A DNA stretch of 64,000 nucleotides, from contig NZ_JAKKFH010000061.1 of NCBI RefSeq assembly GCF_022230925.1, positions 1 through 64,000 of the forward strand, read 5' to 3'. The translations under genes and the position numbers were made by a program. The first letter of the stretch is position 1. Each line of letters begins with the position of its first letter. Below the pieces are notes generated by a model, which was not told the origin of the DNA, searched no databases, and saw only the letters and a program-made list of their open reading frames with translations. Of the stretch, positions 8,346 through 17,261 are shown piece after piece. The stretch comes from Micromonospora alfalfae (GTDB lineage Bacteria; Actinomycetota; Actinomycetes; Mycobacteriales; Micromonosporaceae).

Positions 8346-9275
8346 ATGGAAAACACCCGGATGTACGCGGACAGCCTCACCGCCGTACCGTCGCCCGCGC
8401 CAGTGCCCACCGACGAGCCGGCCCCCTCGGCCCCGACACCGACCAGCCCGACACCGACCGCCGCGGCACCGGTCAGCAGCAGGCGGCGGCTGCTGTGGCA
8501 TCTGGGCGAGATGGCCCTGGCGATGGTCGCCGGGATGCTGCTGCTCGGGCCGTTGTGGGAGCTGACCGGCACCGCTCTGGGCGTCGGCGACGCGCTGGCC
8601 CGGCCGGAGGTCGCCGCACTGGTGATGGCCACGAACATGACCGTCGGGATGACGGTGGCGATGCGCTACCGGGCGCACCGCTGGCACGCGGTCGGTGAGA
8701 TGGCCGCCGCGATGTACGTTCCGTTCCTGCTGTTGATCGTGCCGTTTCGGGCCGGGCTGATCGACGCCGACGCGCTGCTGCTCGGCGGTCACCTGCTGAT
8801 GATCCCCGCGATGGTCCTGGTGGCTCTCCGGCACCGACACGAGACGTCGTCGTCGGTACGCCGACACCGGGTCGTGGTGGCGCTCGCCCACCGCTGGCCG
8901 GCCGGGTTGGCGCTGCTGCTGACCGTGGACATGTGGGTCGACCCGGGGGTGCTCAGCCCGTGGACGATGCTGGTGCTGCCCGGCGGCTACCTGGTGATCG
9001 GCATGGCCCGTCGGACGCTGGGCGGGCGGGGCGTGCTCGCCACCCAACTCGCCGGTCTGGCCATCTGGGTCGCAGTGACGCTGGTCGCGGTGCTGGCCGG
9101 TGGGCGGACCGCCGACTGGCTGGTGGCGTTCGGGTGGTTGGCGCACGCCGGCTGGGACGTGGTGCACCACCGCAACCGTCGGGTGGTGCCGCGCGGCTAC
9201 GCCGAGTTCTGCGTGGTGCTCGACGTGGCCCTCGCCGCGGTGATGGTGCTGGCCATCCTGACCACCGACGCCTGA
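8346..9275 (+). CDS. Polytopic membrane protein of unknown function
   Basis: 309 residues. A Pro/Thr/Ala-rich cytoplasmic N-terminus (1-45) is followed by about eight hydrophobic helices, with a Met-rich stretch (VMATNMTVGMTVAMRYR) near residue 100 and HxxH-type positions (AHAGWDVVHHRNRR) near 280. No family recognised. ATG 8346 with GAGG just upstream was chosen over an earlier in-frame start at 8274 that would place the N-terminus inside the operator. Divergent from the kinase/regulator operon with the shared double dyad between them, so it is a probable regulon member. Confidence 0.8.
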   Translation: MENTRMYADSLTAVPSPAPVPTDEPAPSAPTPTSPTPTAAAPVSSRRRLLWHLGEMALAMVAGMLLLGPLWELTGTALGVGDALARPEVAALVMATNMTVGMTVAMRYRAHRWHAVGEMAAAMYVPFLLLIVPFRAGLIDADALLLGGHLLMIPAMVLVALRHRHETSSSVRRHRVVVALAHRWPAGLALLLTVDMWVDPGVLSPWTMLVLPGGYLVIGMARRTLGGRGVLATQLAGLAIWVAVTLVAVLAGGRTADWLVAFGWLAHAGWDVVHHRNRRVVPRGYAEFCVVLDVALAAVMVLAILTTDA

Positions 9276-9380
9276 TCGAGGCCGCCGTCGGGGCCGCGGA
9301 ACAGCCGCAGCACGGGCTCGGGGACAGCTCTTGTGGCGGTCGGCGCAGCGGCTCGGACGGCGTAATGAAAGGCTTGGCAC

Positions 9381-11126
9381 ATGAGTTCCGCACCTGCACA
9401 GCACGACGCACCGATTGACGCACCGATTGACGCCGCCCCCGACGGCACCGACGAGGTGAGCGCCTTCACCGAGCTCGGGCTCCGCGCCGAGCTGCTGGGC
9501 GCGCTCGCCGCCCTCGGGTACGAGGAGCCGACCCCCATCCAGCGGGAGGCTATCCCACCGCTGCTGGAGGGTCGAGACCTGCTGGGTCAGGCGGCCACCG
9601 GCACCGGCAAGACGGCTGCGTTCGCGCTGCCGCTGCTGAACCTCATGGCGGCACACCGCCAGGGCGGCGACCCGGTGGCGCTGGTGCTGGTGCCGACCCG
9701 GGAGCTGGCGGTGCAGGTCTCCGAGGCGTTCCACCGCTACGGCAAGGACCTGGGCGCGCGGGTGCTGCCGATCTACGGTGGGCAGCCGATCGGGCGGCAG
9801 CTGCGGGCGCTGGACAGCGGTGTCGACGTGGTGGTGGCCACCCCCGGGCGGGCCCTCGACCACATCGCCCGGGGCACGCTGCGCCTGGGCGGGCTCGCCA
9901 CGGTGGTGCTCGACGAGGCCGACGAGATGCTCGACATGGGCTTCGCCGAGGACATCGAGGCGATCCTGGAGCACGCTCCGACGCAGCGTCAGACGGTGCT
10001 CTTCTCGGCCACCATGCCCTCGCGCATCGACGGGATGGCCCGCCAGCACCTGCGCGAACCGGTCCGGATCGAGATCGGCCGGGAGCAGCAGGTCGCGGGT
10101 GAGGCGCCCCGGGTGCGGCAGAGCGCGTACATCGTGACCCGGGCGCACAAGCCGGCCGCGTTGGGTCGTGTGCTGGACGTGGAGTCCCCGACCGCGGCGA
10201 TCGTGTTCTGCCGCAGCCGGGAAGAGGTCGACCGACTGACCGAGACGATGAACGGTCGCGGCTACCGCTCCGAGGCGTTGCACGGTGGCATGAGCCAGGA
10301 GCAGCGCGACCGGGTCATGGGCCGGCTGCGGGCCGGCACCGCCGACCTGCTGGTGGCGACCGACGTGGCGGCCCGTGGGCTGGACGTCGAGCAGCTCACC
10401 CACGTGGTCAACTACGACGTGCCGTCCGCCCCCGAGTCGTACGTGCACCGGATCGGCCGGGTGGGTCGGGCTGGCCGCGAGGGCGTGGCGATCACCCTCG
10501 CCGAGCCGCGTGAGCACCGGATGCTCAAGACCATCGAGCGGGTGACCGGCCAGCGGATCACCATCGACAAGATTCCCACAGTGGCCGACATGCGGACCCG
10601 GCGGCTGGAGCTGACCCAGGCGGCCCTGCGGGAGAGCCTGCTGGAGGACGATCTCGACCCGTTCCGGGTGATCGTGGAGACGCTGACCGACGAGTTCGAC
10701 CTGATGGAGGTCGCCCTCGCCGCGGTGAAGCTGGCCCACGAGGTGACGTCGCCGGGCTCCGACGACGAGGAGGAGATCCCGCAGGTTCCGGTCCGTGGGC
10801 CGCGCGAGGGTCGACCGGAGGCCGGCGGCCGGGGCGGCGACCGGCGGGGCGGGGGCCGGCCGCGCTCCGGCGGCGGCAACACCGTCCAGGTCTTCGTCGG
10901 CCTGGGTCGACGCGCCGGGGTGCGCCCGCAGGATCTGGTCGGCGCGATCACCGGGGAGACCGGGATCCGTGGTCGGGACATCGGTTCGATCGAGATCGCC
11001 GACCGGTTCTCACTGGTGGAGGTGCCGCAGGGGGTGGCCGACGAGGTCATCTCCGGGTTGCGCTCCAGCACGATCAAGGGCCGCAAGGCCACTGTGCGCC
11101 GCGACCGCGGCGGCGACGAGCGCTGA
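9381..11126 (+). CDS. DEAD-box ATP-dependent RNA helicase with DbpA-type RNA-binding domain
   Basis: 581 residues; RNA remodelling in ribosome assembly, cold response or mRNA turnover. Q motif (FTELGLRAELL...PTPIQ, ~28-55), Walker A ATGTGKT (~72-78), PTRELA, DEAD (in LDEADEMLDMGF, ~178), SAT (FSATMP), and in the second RecA domain VFCRSREEVDRL and HRIGRVGRAGREG. A Gly/Arg/Glu-rich linker (~470-500) precedes a DbpA/CsdA-type RRM-like domain (VFVGLGRRAGVRPQDLVGAI...). Start ATG 9381 has GAAAGG upstream. Followed by a strong hairpin terminator. Confidence 0.96.
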   Translation: MSSAPAQHDAPIDAPIDAAPDGTDEVSAFTELGLRAELLGALAALGYEEPTPIQREAIPPLLEGRDLLGQAATGTGKTAAFALPLLNLMAAHRQGGDPVALVLVPTRELAVQVSEAFHRYGKDLGARVLPIYGGQPIGRQLRALDSGVDVVVATPGRALDHIARGTLRLGGLATVVLDEADEMLDMGFAEDIEAILEHAPTQRQTVLFSATMPSRIDGMARQHLREPVRIEIGREQQVAGEAPRVRQSAYIVTRAHKPAALGRVLDVESPTAAIVFCRSREEVDRLTETMNGRGYRSEALHGGMSQEQRDRVMGRLRAGTADLLVATDVAARGLDVEQLTHVVNYDVPSAPESYVHRIGRVGRAGREGVAITLAEPREHRMLKTIERVTGQRITIDKIPTVADMRTRRLELTQAALRESLLEDDLDPFRVIVETLTDEFDLMEVALAAVKLAHEVTSPGSDDEEEIPQVPVRGPREGRPEAGGRGGDRRGGGRPRSGGGNTVQVFVGLGRRAGVRPQDLVGAITGETGIRGRDIGSIEIADRFSLVEVPQGVADEVISGLRSSTIKGRKATVRRDRGGDER

Positions 11127-11132
11127 ACACGC

Positions 11133-11167
11133 CGTCGGCGACCGCCGGAGTACGACGGTCGCCGACG
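11133..11167. terminator. Hairpin terminator after the helicase gene
   Basis: Perfect 12-bp stem CGTCGGCGACCG (11133-11144) / CGGTCGCCGACG (11156-11167), 11-nt loop, starting 7 nt past the helicase stop. A second stem (CGGCGAGG 11176-11183 / CCTCGCCG 11203-11210) lies just past the convergent beta-helix gene and may serve that strand. Confidence 0.75.
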
Positions 11168-11220
11168 ACATGGCCCGGCGAGGCGGCGGGAGAAACGTGA
11201 GCCCTCGCCGCCCGCCGGTG

Positions 11221-12432
11221 TCAGCCGATGTTCGCGTTGAGCACGTTGTTGGCCCCGGCCAGCGACGCGCCACCGGAGCGGTGGTCGTACGCCCGCATCA
11301 CGTTGTTGCTGACGATCCAGTTGTTGCTGGTGCCGACCGTCATGATCGGTCGGTCCTGGCGGCGGGGCGTCGCGTCGTCGTAGAACTGGTTGCCGATCAC
11401 CTGGCACATGTCGGCGTCACGGCCGAGGATCCCGTTCGCGCCGTTGTCGTGGATGTCGAGCCCCATGATCCGGGTACGTCCGGATGAGGAGACCTCGATG
11501 CCGTTGGTGGCGTTGCGCCACAGCCGGCCGCCGATGAACTGGGTCCCCCAGACCTGCCGCAGGTCGGCGCCACTTCCGGTGCCACTCGTGCCGTTCGACT
11601 CCAGGTAGACGTTCTGGAAGATGTTCCGATGGGCGGGTTCCCGCAGTTCCACGCCGTTGCCCCGGCAACCCCAGACATGAAGGTTGTCGAAGAAGCAGGC
11701 GCTGTCGAGCAGCCGTATCCCGGTCTGGCACTCACCGACCCAGACGTTGAGGAACTCGTTGTCGTACGCGACCTTGTTCACCAGGATGCCGACACCGAGG
11801 CAGTCCTCGATGTTGATATCAGTGATCTTGTTGGCGTGGGCGCTGGTCTCCGCGTCAGTGCCGAGGAACTCGATGGCGTGGCTGCCCGAGTTGCCGAAGT
11901 GCAGGTGGTGGAAGGTCGACCGGGGGCCACGGATGGTCAACAGCACGTTGGAGGTCCGCATGCCGTAGAAGTGCACGTTGGAGATCTGGTTGTACTTACC
12001 GCTCGACACCAGACGACCGGTGTAGCCCGGGGCCGGCTGGATGATCGCCGCGCCGATGTTCTCGCCGGTCCAGGTCACACTCGTCGGGAAGCGGATCTCC
12101 GATCCGAGACCGAGTGCGCCAACCGGTTGGAAGATCTCCCCGCCACCGGCCGGCAGCAGGTTCAGCGCGGTGGTGACCTTGTCCGACTCGTCACTGCCGT
12201 CGAGCCGGCAGCCGATCCGGGGGTCCCGGAGGCTGAGCGGGGCCTCCCGCACTGTCGTGACGGGCGGCGATCCCGCCTGTTCGGCTCCGGCGAGGGTGGC
12301 CACCGTCGTCGCCACCGCGGCGCCCGCCCCGCCGGCGAAGAGCACTCGCCGTCCCATCCGTCGGCCCGGTGGATCTGACCGTTGTGGCGCTGCCGGCGGT
12401 ACCGCACCAGGTGCGCTCACGATCGGTTCCAT
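11221..12432 (-). CDS. Tat-exported right-handed beta-helix protein
   Basis: 403 residues. The N-terminus has a twin-arginine signal: RRMGRRVLFAGG followed by a hydrophobic Ala/Gly/Val stretch (~25-50). After a DPRIGCRLDGSDESDKVTTALNLLPAGG segment typical of pectate-lyase-superfamily phage-tail/exopolysaccharide enzymes, residues ~130-400 show short coils of the N-x-I/V and G-N-x type (NKITDINIED, NGVELREPAHRNIFQNVYLESNG, ATNGIEVSSSGRTRIMGLDIHDNGANGI), a parallel beta-helix. No catalytic residues can be named. Probably a cell-surface polysaccharide lyase, epimerase or binding protein. ATG 12432 start. Confidence 0.82.
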   Translation of the reverse strand: MEPIVSAPGAVPPAAPQRSDPPGRRMGRRVLFAGGAGAAVATTVATLAGAEQAGSPPVTTVREAPLSLRDPRIGCRLDGSDESDKVTTALNLLPAGGGEIFQPVGALGLGSEIRFPTSVTWTGENIGAAIIQPAPGYTGRLVSSGKYNQISNVHFYGMRTSNVLLTIRGPRSTFHHLHFGNSGSHAIEFLGTDAETSAHANKITDINIEDCLGVGILVNKVAYDNEFLNVWVGECQTGIRLLDSACFFDNLHVWGCRGNGVELREPAHRNIFQNVYLESNGTSGTGSGADLRQVWGTQFIGGRLWRNATNGIEVSSSGRTRIMGLDIHDNGANGILGRDADMCQVIGNQFYDDATPRRQDRPIMTVGTSNNWIVSNNVMRAYDHRSGGASLAGANNVLNANIG

Positions 12433-12508
12433 ACCTCTCCCCCGTTGAGTGCCACCTCGGCCGGCGGGCAGACTCTACTGTGCATTGTCGCGTGCTGGCC
12501 GACCCGGA

Positions 12509-12913
12509 TCAGAGGGCGTACGGGCCGAAACGACCCCAGGCCACCACTGCGGCGAGGACGAGCAGTACAGCGCAGGTGACCGCGCCCTGGATCTCGGTGC
12601 GACGTCCCTCCTGGGTGGTCTGCTGCTGACGAGCGCGTAGGTGCACCAGGAGGCCGCCGATCATGACGATGACCAGCCCGACGGCGGCGAGCGGGGTGAG
12701 CACCGTGGCGATGCCGGTGGCAGCGGGCAGCACGAGCCCGGCGGCGGCCAGCAACTCGACAGCGCCGAGCGCCTTGACCTGTGACGGCGGCACCGGGTCC
12801 ACCCACCGCATCACGTCGCGCAACTTCTCCTTGGGCTGGCCCAGCTTGGCCAGTCCGACGCCGGCGAAGACGGCGGCGAGCAGGATCTGAATGATCCAGA
12901 GCACCACGTTCAC
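12509..12913 (-). CDS. DoxX family membrane protein
   Basis: 134 residues with four predicted membrane helices: VVLWIIQILLAAVFAGVG at the start, then KALGAVELLAAAGLVLP, LTPLAAVGLVIVMIGGLLVHL and AVTCAVLLVLAAVVAW. GLAKLGQP after helix 1 and the gap before helix 2 are typical DoxX features. DoxX-like proteins take part in quinone-linked or redox membrane complexes, but most are uncharacterised. GTG 12913 was chosen because TGGAGGAA stands 5-7 nt upstream; the frame continues 53 codons further without support. Confidence 0.86.
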   Translation of the reverse strand: MNVVLWIIQILLAAVFAGVGLAKLGQPKEKLRDVMRWVDPVPPSQVKALGAVELLAAAGLVLPAATGIATVLTPLAAVGLVIVMIGGLLVHLRARQQQTTQEGRRTEIQGAVTCAVLLVLAAVVAWGRFGPYAL

Positions 12914-12997
12914 GGGGTTCCTCCAGGGGGCCGCCTGGCGGCGGAGAGGTGGTTGACGGTGCAGACGAGACAGTAGACCTTCCCCCGCGTACCGAAA

Positions 12998-13029
12998 GGG
13001 CCCCCGCCGTCGGAAGACGGCGGGGGCCC
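12998..13029 (-). terminator. Terminator of lon
   Basis: Perfect 14-bp stem GGGCCCCCGCCGTC (12998-13011) / GACGGCGGGGGCCC (13016-13029) with a 4-nt loop, 14 bp beyond the lon stop, followed on the minus strand by CTTT. Confidence 0.85.
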
Positions 13030-13043
13030 GGATGGTCGGAGCG

Positions 13044-15374
13044 TCAGACCGCGAAGAGCGCCGGACCGTCAAGCGTCTTCACGTCGGCCGGGCGCAGCGC
13101 CAGGGCGAGCACGTCGGCCACGTCGGCCAGGGTGTGCACTGTCAGCGCTTCGCGCACCTCGGTCGGCAGGTCGTCCAGGTCGGGCTCGTTGCGCGCCGGG
13201 ATGATCACCTCGGTGAGGCCGGCCCGGTGCGCGGCGAGCAGCTTCTGCTTCACCCCGCCGATCGGCAGCACCCGACCGGAGAGTGTCACCTCACCGGTCA
13301 TCCCGAACTCGGGGCGGACCGGGCGACCGGTGACCAGCGACGCCAGGGCCGTGACCATGGTGATGCCGGCGCTCGGACCGTCCTTGGGCACCGCGCCCGC
13401 CGGGAAGTGGACGTGGATCCGGCGTCCCGCGAGAGCGTTCGGGTCGATGCCGAACCGCCGCCCGTTGGAGCGCAGGTAGGAGAGCGCGATCTGCGCCGAC
13501 TCCTTCATCACGTCACCGAGTTGGCCGGTCAGGGTCAGCCCTGGCTCACCCTCCATGCTGGTCGCCTCGATGAAGAGCACGTCCCCACCGGCGCCGGTGA
13601 CGGCCAGGCCGGTGGCCACGCCGGGCACCGCGGTGCGCTCGGCCGATTCCGGTGTGAACTTCGGCCGCCCCAGGTAACCGGTGAGGTTGTCGGTGCCCAC
13701 GCGGGCCGGCGTCGGGTCCGTCGCCAGCGTCACCGCCACCTTGCGCAGGATCTTGGCGAGGGCCCGCTCAAGCTGCCGGACGCCGGCCTCCCGGGTGTAC
13801 TCCCCCGCGATCAGCGCGAGAGCCTCGTCGGCGACGCTGACCTCGTCGACTGTCAGCCCGGCCCGCTCCCGCTGCCGGGGCAGCAGGTGGTCGCGGGCGA
13901 TGGCGACTTTCTCGTCCTCGGTGTACCCGTCCAGGGTGACCAGCTCCATCCGGTCCAGCAGGGGGCCGGGGATGGACTCCACCACGTTGGCGGTGGCCAG
14001 GAAGAGCACGTCGGACAGGTCGAGGTCGACCTCCAGGTAGTGATCCCGGAAGGTGTGGTTCTGCGCCGGGTCGAGCACCTCCAGCAGGGCGGCGGCCGGG
14101 TCACCGGCGTAGCCGGCGGCCAGCTTGTCCACCTCGTCGAGAAGCACTACCGGGTTCATCGAACCGGCCTCGCGCAGCGCGCGGACGATCCGACCGGGCA
14201 GCGCCCCCACGTAGGTGCGCCGGTGCCCGCGGATCTCCGCCTCGTCGCGGACACCGCCGAGCGAGACCCGGACGAAGTTGCGCCCGAGCGCCCGCGCCAC
14301 GGACTCGCCGAGGCTGGTTTTACCCACCCCGGGAGGACCGGCGAGGGCGAGCACCGCACCGGAGCCGCGACCGCCGACCACACCGAGATTGCGCTCGGCA
14401 CGCCGGTTACGCACCGCCAGGTATTCCAGGATGCGGTCCTTCACGTCGGACAGGCCGGCGTGGTCGGCGTCGAGCACCGCCCGGGCCGCGGCCAGGTCGG
14501 TGTTGTCCTCGGTACGCGTGCCCCACGGCATCTCGAGCACGGTGTCCAGCCAGGTTCGGATCCAGCCCGCCTCCGGGGAGGCGTCGCTGGCCCGCTCCAG
14601 CTTGCCGACCTCGCGCATGGCCGCCTCGCGTACCTTCTCCGGCAGCTCGGCGGACTCGACGCGGGACCGGTAGTCGGCGGAGCCGTCCGGCTCGTCCTCG
14701 CCCAGCTCCTTGCGGATCGCGGCGAGCTGCTGGCGCAGCAGGAACTCGCGCTGGGACTTCTCCAGCCCTTCGCGGACGTCACTGTTGATCTGCTCGGTGA
14801 CCTCCTGCTCGGCCAGGTAGTCCTTCACCCAGCCGACAAGCAGTTCCAGCCGGGCGGTGACGTCCGGCGCGGCGAGCAGCTCGGTCTTCTGCTCCAGCGT
14901 CAGCCAGGGCGCGTAACCGGCCGAGTCGGCCAGCTCGGAGAGGTCGGTCATCCGCTCCACCGCGTCGATGACCTGCCAGGCGCCCCGCTGCTGGAGCACG
15001 GAGGTCACCAGGGCGCGGTACTCGCGGGCGAGTTCCCGGGCCCGACCGGCGTGGGCGGGTTCGTCGAGTTCGGTCGCCTCGACCCAGAGGGCAGCGCCAG
15101 GGCCGGGCACGCCGGAGCCGATCCGGGCCCGGGACAGGCCACGGATCACGGCGGCGGGCTCACCCTCGGGCAGCCTGCCGACCTTCTCGATGGTGGCGAC
15201 CACGCCCACCGGGCCGTACTCGCCGTCGATGCGCGGCACGGCCAGCAGCTTGCGGTCGCCGGTCGCGCGCGCCGCGTCGATCGCGGCCTGGGTGGTGGGG
15301 TCGAGGGTCACCGGGATGACCATGCCGGGCAGCAGTACGGCGTCGGTCAGGGGAAGTACCGGAAGAGTTGCCAT
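13044..15374 (-). CDS. lon: ATP-dependent Lon protease
   Basis: 776-residue AAA+ serine protease that degrades misfolded and regulatory proteins in the cytosol. N-terminal LON substrate domain (LPVLPLTDAVLLPGMVIPV), coiled-coil linker, ATPase with Walker A GPPGVGKTS and Walker B VVLLDEVDKL, and the protease domain with catalytic Ser in PKDGPSAGIT and Lys in GGVKQKLLAAHRAG. Full length for the actinobacterial family. ATG 15374 chosen (AGGTG upstream; MATLPVLPL is the family N-terminus); an upstream in-frame start at 15407 would lie in the operator. A HAIR-like element 18 bp upstream predicts heat-shock control by HspR. Confidence 0.97.
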   Translation of the reverse strand: MATLPVLPLTDAVLLPGMVIPVTLDPTTQAAIDAARATGDRKLLAVPRIDGEYGPVGVVATIEKVGRLPEGEPAAVIRGLSRARIGSGVPGPGAALWVEATELDEPAHAGRARELAREYRALVTSVLQQRGAWQVIDAVERMTDLSELADSAGYAPWLTLEQKTELLAAPDVTARLELLVGWVKDYLAEQEVTEQINSDVREGLEKSQREFLLRQQLAAIRKELGEDEPDGSADYRSRVESAELPEKVREAAMREVGKLERASDASPEAGWIRTWLDTVLEMPWGTRTEDNTDLAAARAVLDADHAGLSDVKDRILEYLAVRNRRAERNLGVVGGRGSGAVLALAGPPGVGKTSLGESVARALGRNFVRVSLGGVRDEAEIRGHRRTYVGALPGRIVRALREAGSMNPVVLLDEVDKLAAGYAGDPAAALLEVLDPAQNHTFRDHYLEVDLDLSDVLFLATANVVESIPGPLLDRMELVTLDGYTEDEKVAIARDHLLPRQRERAGLTVDEVSVADEALALIAGEYTREAGVRQLERALAKILRKVAVTLATDPTPARVGTDNLTGYLGRPKFTPESAERTAVPGVATGLAVTGAGGDVLFIEATSMEGEPGLTLTGQLGDVMKESAQIALSYLRSNGRRFGIDPNALAGRRIHVHFPAGAVPKDGPSAGITMVTALASLVTGRPVRPEFGMTGEVTLSGRVLPIGGVKQKLLAAHRAGLTEVIIPARNEPDLDDLPTEVREALTVHTLADVADVLALALRPADVKTLDGPALFAV

Positions 15375-15391
15375 CGAACACCTCGCGTTGA

Positions 15392-15412
15392 GTTGAGCGT
15401 GTCTCACTCAAG
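15392..15412. promoter_or_regulatory. HAIR-like inverted repeat (predicted HspR operator) before lon
   Basis: Read on the minus strand the site is CTTGAGT-GAGACAC-GCTCAAC. The HspR consensus is CTTGAGT-N7-ACTCAAG: the first half matches 7/7, the second 5/7 with exact N7 spacing. It lies 18-38 bp upstream of the lon ATG. HspR control of lon is established in Streptomyces, so repression at normal temperature with heat induction is the expected behaviour. Confidence 0.75.
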
Positions 15413-15510
15413 TAACAAAGCGTTCCCCTTGTTCCGATCTGTGACCCAGACCACTCTTCCACCCGGTCCGTCGGGTCGCCCGGGACCGGCGGACGACCCG
15501 ACGAGGCACC

Positions 15511-16380
15511 TCAGGTGAGGTTGCTCTTCACCGTGTTCTTCACCGAGCCGACCACCCCCGGGTTGGTGCCGTACAGACGAGGGTCACCCGGAGCCAGCAC
15601 CGGTTCCGGCGCGTTCGCCCGCGGGTTGTCGTCGTACCGGAACTCGCCCTTGCCGTCCGGCGAGGGCCCGGACGCCCAGCGCCCCTGGGCGGCGTCGGTG
15701 CCCGAGGAGAAACCCAGGTAGGTGTAGCCGTACTCCTCGGTGAACTCGCCCGAGTCCGGGAAGGCCTCCGGCACCGGCATCTCCTCCAGCCCGTCCTCCT
15801 TGAGCTGCTCGATCGCCGCCAGCCACATGTTCTGGTGCATCGTGTCGCGGGCCAACAGGAAACGCAGCATCTGCTTGACGCCCGGGTCGTCCGTCATGTG
15901 GAACAACCGGGCGACCTGGAGCCGACCCTGCGCCTCGGCGGTGACGTTGAGCTGGAAATCGGCCAACAGATTGCCGCTGGCGGTGATGAACGCGCCGTTC
16001 CAGGGCACCCCGTTGGAGTCGGCGGGCAGGGCCCCGCCACCGCCGTGGATGAAGTGCGCCGGGTTCTCACCGGCGTAGGTCGCGGCACCTCCGGGGTCCT
16101 CCGCGATCCCCTCGGTCAGCGACAGCGGCGCGTTGTCCAACAGCCGGGTGATCATCGTGACGATCATCTCGACGTGGCCCATTTCCTCCGTGCCGACGTC
16201 GAGCAGCAGGTCCTTGTACTTGCCGGGCAGCCGGCAGTTCCAACCCTGGAAGAGATACTGGTTGGCGACCGTCATCTCGCCCCACTTGCCGCCCAGCACC
16301 TCCTGCAACCGGCGGGCGAACGCCGCGTCCGGGCCGTCCGGCTTGGCTTCGAACTGCAGATCCTTGACGTGGCTGAACAT
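15511..16380 (-). CDS. Manganese-containing (non-haem) catalase
   Basis: 289 residues; dismutates hydrogen peroxide with a dimanganese centre in a four-helix bundle. The ferritin-like core shows GKWGEMTVANQYLFQGWNC (~30-50), DVGTEEMGHVEMIVTMI (~60-78) and, later, LFHMTDDPGVKQMLRFLLARDTMHQNMW with the second Glu/His ligand pair. The C-terminal tail (RLYGTNPGVVG...) is normal for the family. ATG 16380 is preceded by GGAGG. Transcribed alone; the upstream neighbour on the same strand is a histidine kinase. Confidence 0.95.
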   Translation of the reverse strand: MFSHVKDLQFEAKPDGPDAAFARRLQEVLGGKWGEMTVANQYLFQGWNCRLPGKYKDLLLDVGTEEMGHVEMIVTMITRLLDNAPLSLTEGIAEDPGGAATYAGENPAHFIHGGGGALPADSNGVPWNGAFITASGNLLADFQLNVTAEAQGRLQVARLFHMTDDPGVKQMLRFLLARDTMHQNMWLAAIEQLKEDGLEEMPVPEAFPDSGEFTEEYGYTYLGFSSGTDAAQGRWASGPSPDGKGEFRYDDNPRANAPEPVLAPGDPRLYGTNPGVVGSVKNTVKSNLT

Positions 16381-16464
16381 CCAACCTCCTCGGTACCGGA
16401 AAACAGGTAGCGAGGCCGTTCCCGCCCCGATGACCCGAGCGGGCCAACCGGTGTCCCGCCCGGG

Positions 16465-17196
16465 TCAGGGCACCGGGCGTCCCATCGGCAGCAGCACCTC
16501 CAGCGCCACTCCACGCGGCCGTAGCCGGTGCGCCCGCAACGCTCCCCCGTCCGTCGCGACGAGCTGCCGCGCGATCCACAGGCCCAGACCTGACATCCCG
16601 ACGGCGGGCGCCGGACGTCGCAGCGCGACCAGCAACGCGTCGTCGACCCGACCCTCGTCGGTGACCAGGATGCTCAGGCTGGGGCCGCGCACTGTGGCGT
16701 AGAGCCCGACCTGCCCGTCCGGCGGCCCGTGCCGCAACGCGTTCTGCACCAGGTTGACCAGCACCTGTCGGGTTCGTCCGGCCGGCACCGGGCAGGAGGC
16801 CGCCCGCCGGGTGGCCCGCGCCCGCCGACGGCCCACCGGCACCAGCGCGGCGGCCTCCCGCAGGATGCCCGACAGCGCGACGGCCGGCTCCGGCTGCGAA
16901 GTCGGCGTCAGCACTCCGGTGCCGGCGGTCGCGTCACGCAGCAGGCTCTGCAGGTGGGCGGCCTGGTCGCGGGCCAGCTCACTGAGCGCCCGCCGGTCGT
17001 CCCCGGTCAGCTCACGACGCTCGTCGGCCAGCGCGCGGGTCAGCGACGTCAGGGTGCTGATCGGCGTCCGGAACTCGTGGCACAACACCCGCAGCAGCAA
17101 CTCCGGATCGGCCGCCGCCGGTGGCCGCTCACCCGGTGTCGGCCCATCGGGGCGCAACCCTCGCAGCAGGTCGCGCAAACCGTGCCGTGCGCGCAT
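16465..17196 (-). CDS. Cytosolic sensor histidine kinase (HisKA type)
   Basis: 243 residues, no membrane segment and almost no sensor region. HisKA box with H40 in VLCHEFRTPISTL, N-box LVNLVQNALRHG, a degenerate G1 box (VTDEGRVDD) and G2 box GMSGLGLWIARQLV. The short N-terminus (DPELLLRVLCHEF) suggests that input comes through a partner protein. It faces a NarL-type response regulator across 65 bp, the likely though chemically unusual partner, since NarL-type regulators are normally paired with HisKA_3 kinases. Confidence 0.88.
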   Translation of the reverse strand: MRARHGLRDLLRGLRPDGPTPGERPPAAADPELLLRVLCHEFRTPISTLTSLTRALADERRELTGDDRRALSELARDQAAHLQSLLRDATAGTGVLTPTSQPEPAVALSGILREAAALVPVGRRRARATRRAASCPVPAGRTRQVLVNLVQNALRHGPPDGQVGLYATVRGPSLSILVTDEGRVDDALLVALRRPAPAVGMSGLGLWIARQLVATDGGALRAHRLRPRGVALEVLLPMGRPVP

Positions 17197-17261
17197 GCAC
17201 CCGACTCCTCTCGTTCGGTGCGAACCCGCATGATCGGTACCCGCTGGGGAACGGCGCAGAC

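Noticed and set aside
8223..10739. 838-codon minus-strand frame across the membrane-protein and helicase genes
   Set aside because: His/Gln/Arg-rich translation with no domain, antisense to a clear DEAD-box helicase.
15406..15460. Extracytoplasmic-sigma promoter before lon (GGAAC boxes)
   Set aside because: GGAAC occurs twice upstream, but no GTT element lies at the usual 18-19-bp spacing.
13032..15518. 828-codon plus-strand frame opposite lon
   Set aside because: Antisense shadow of a full-length Lon; no family signature.
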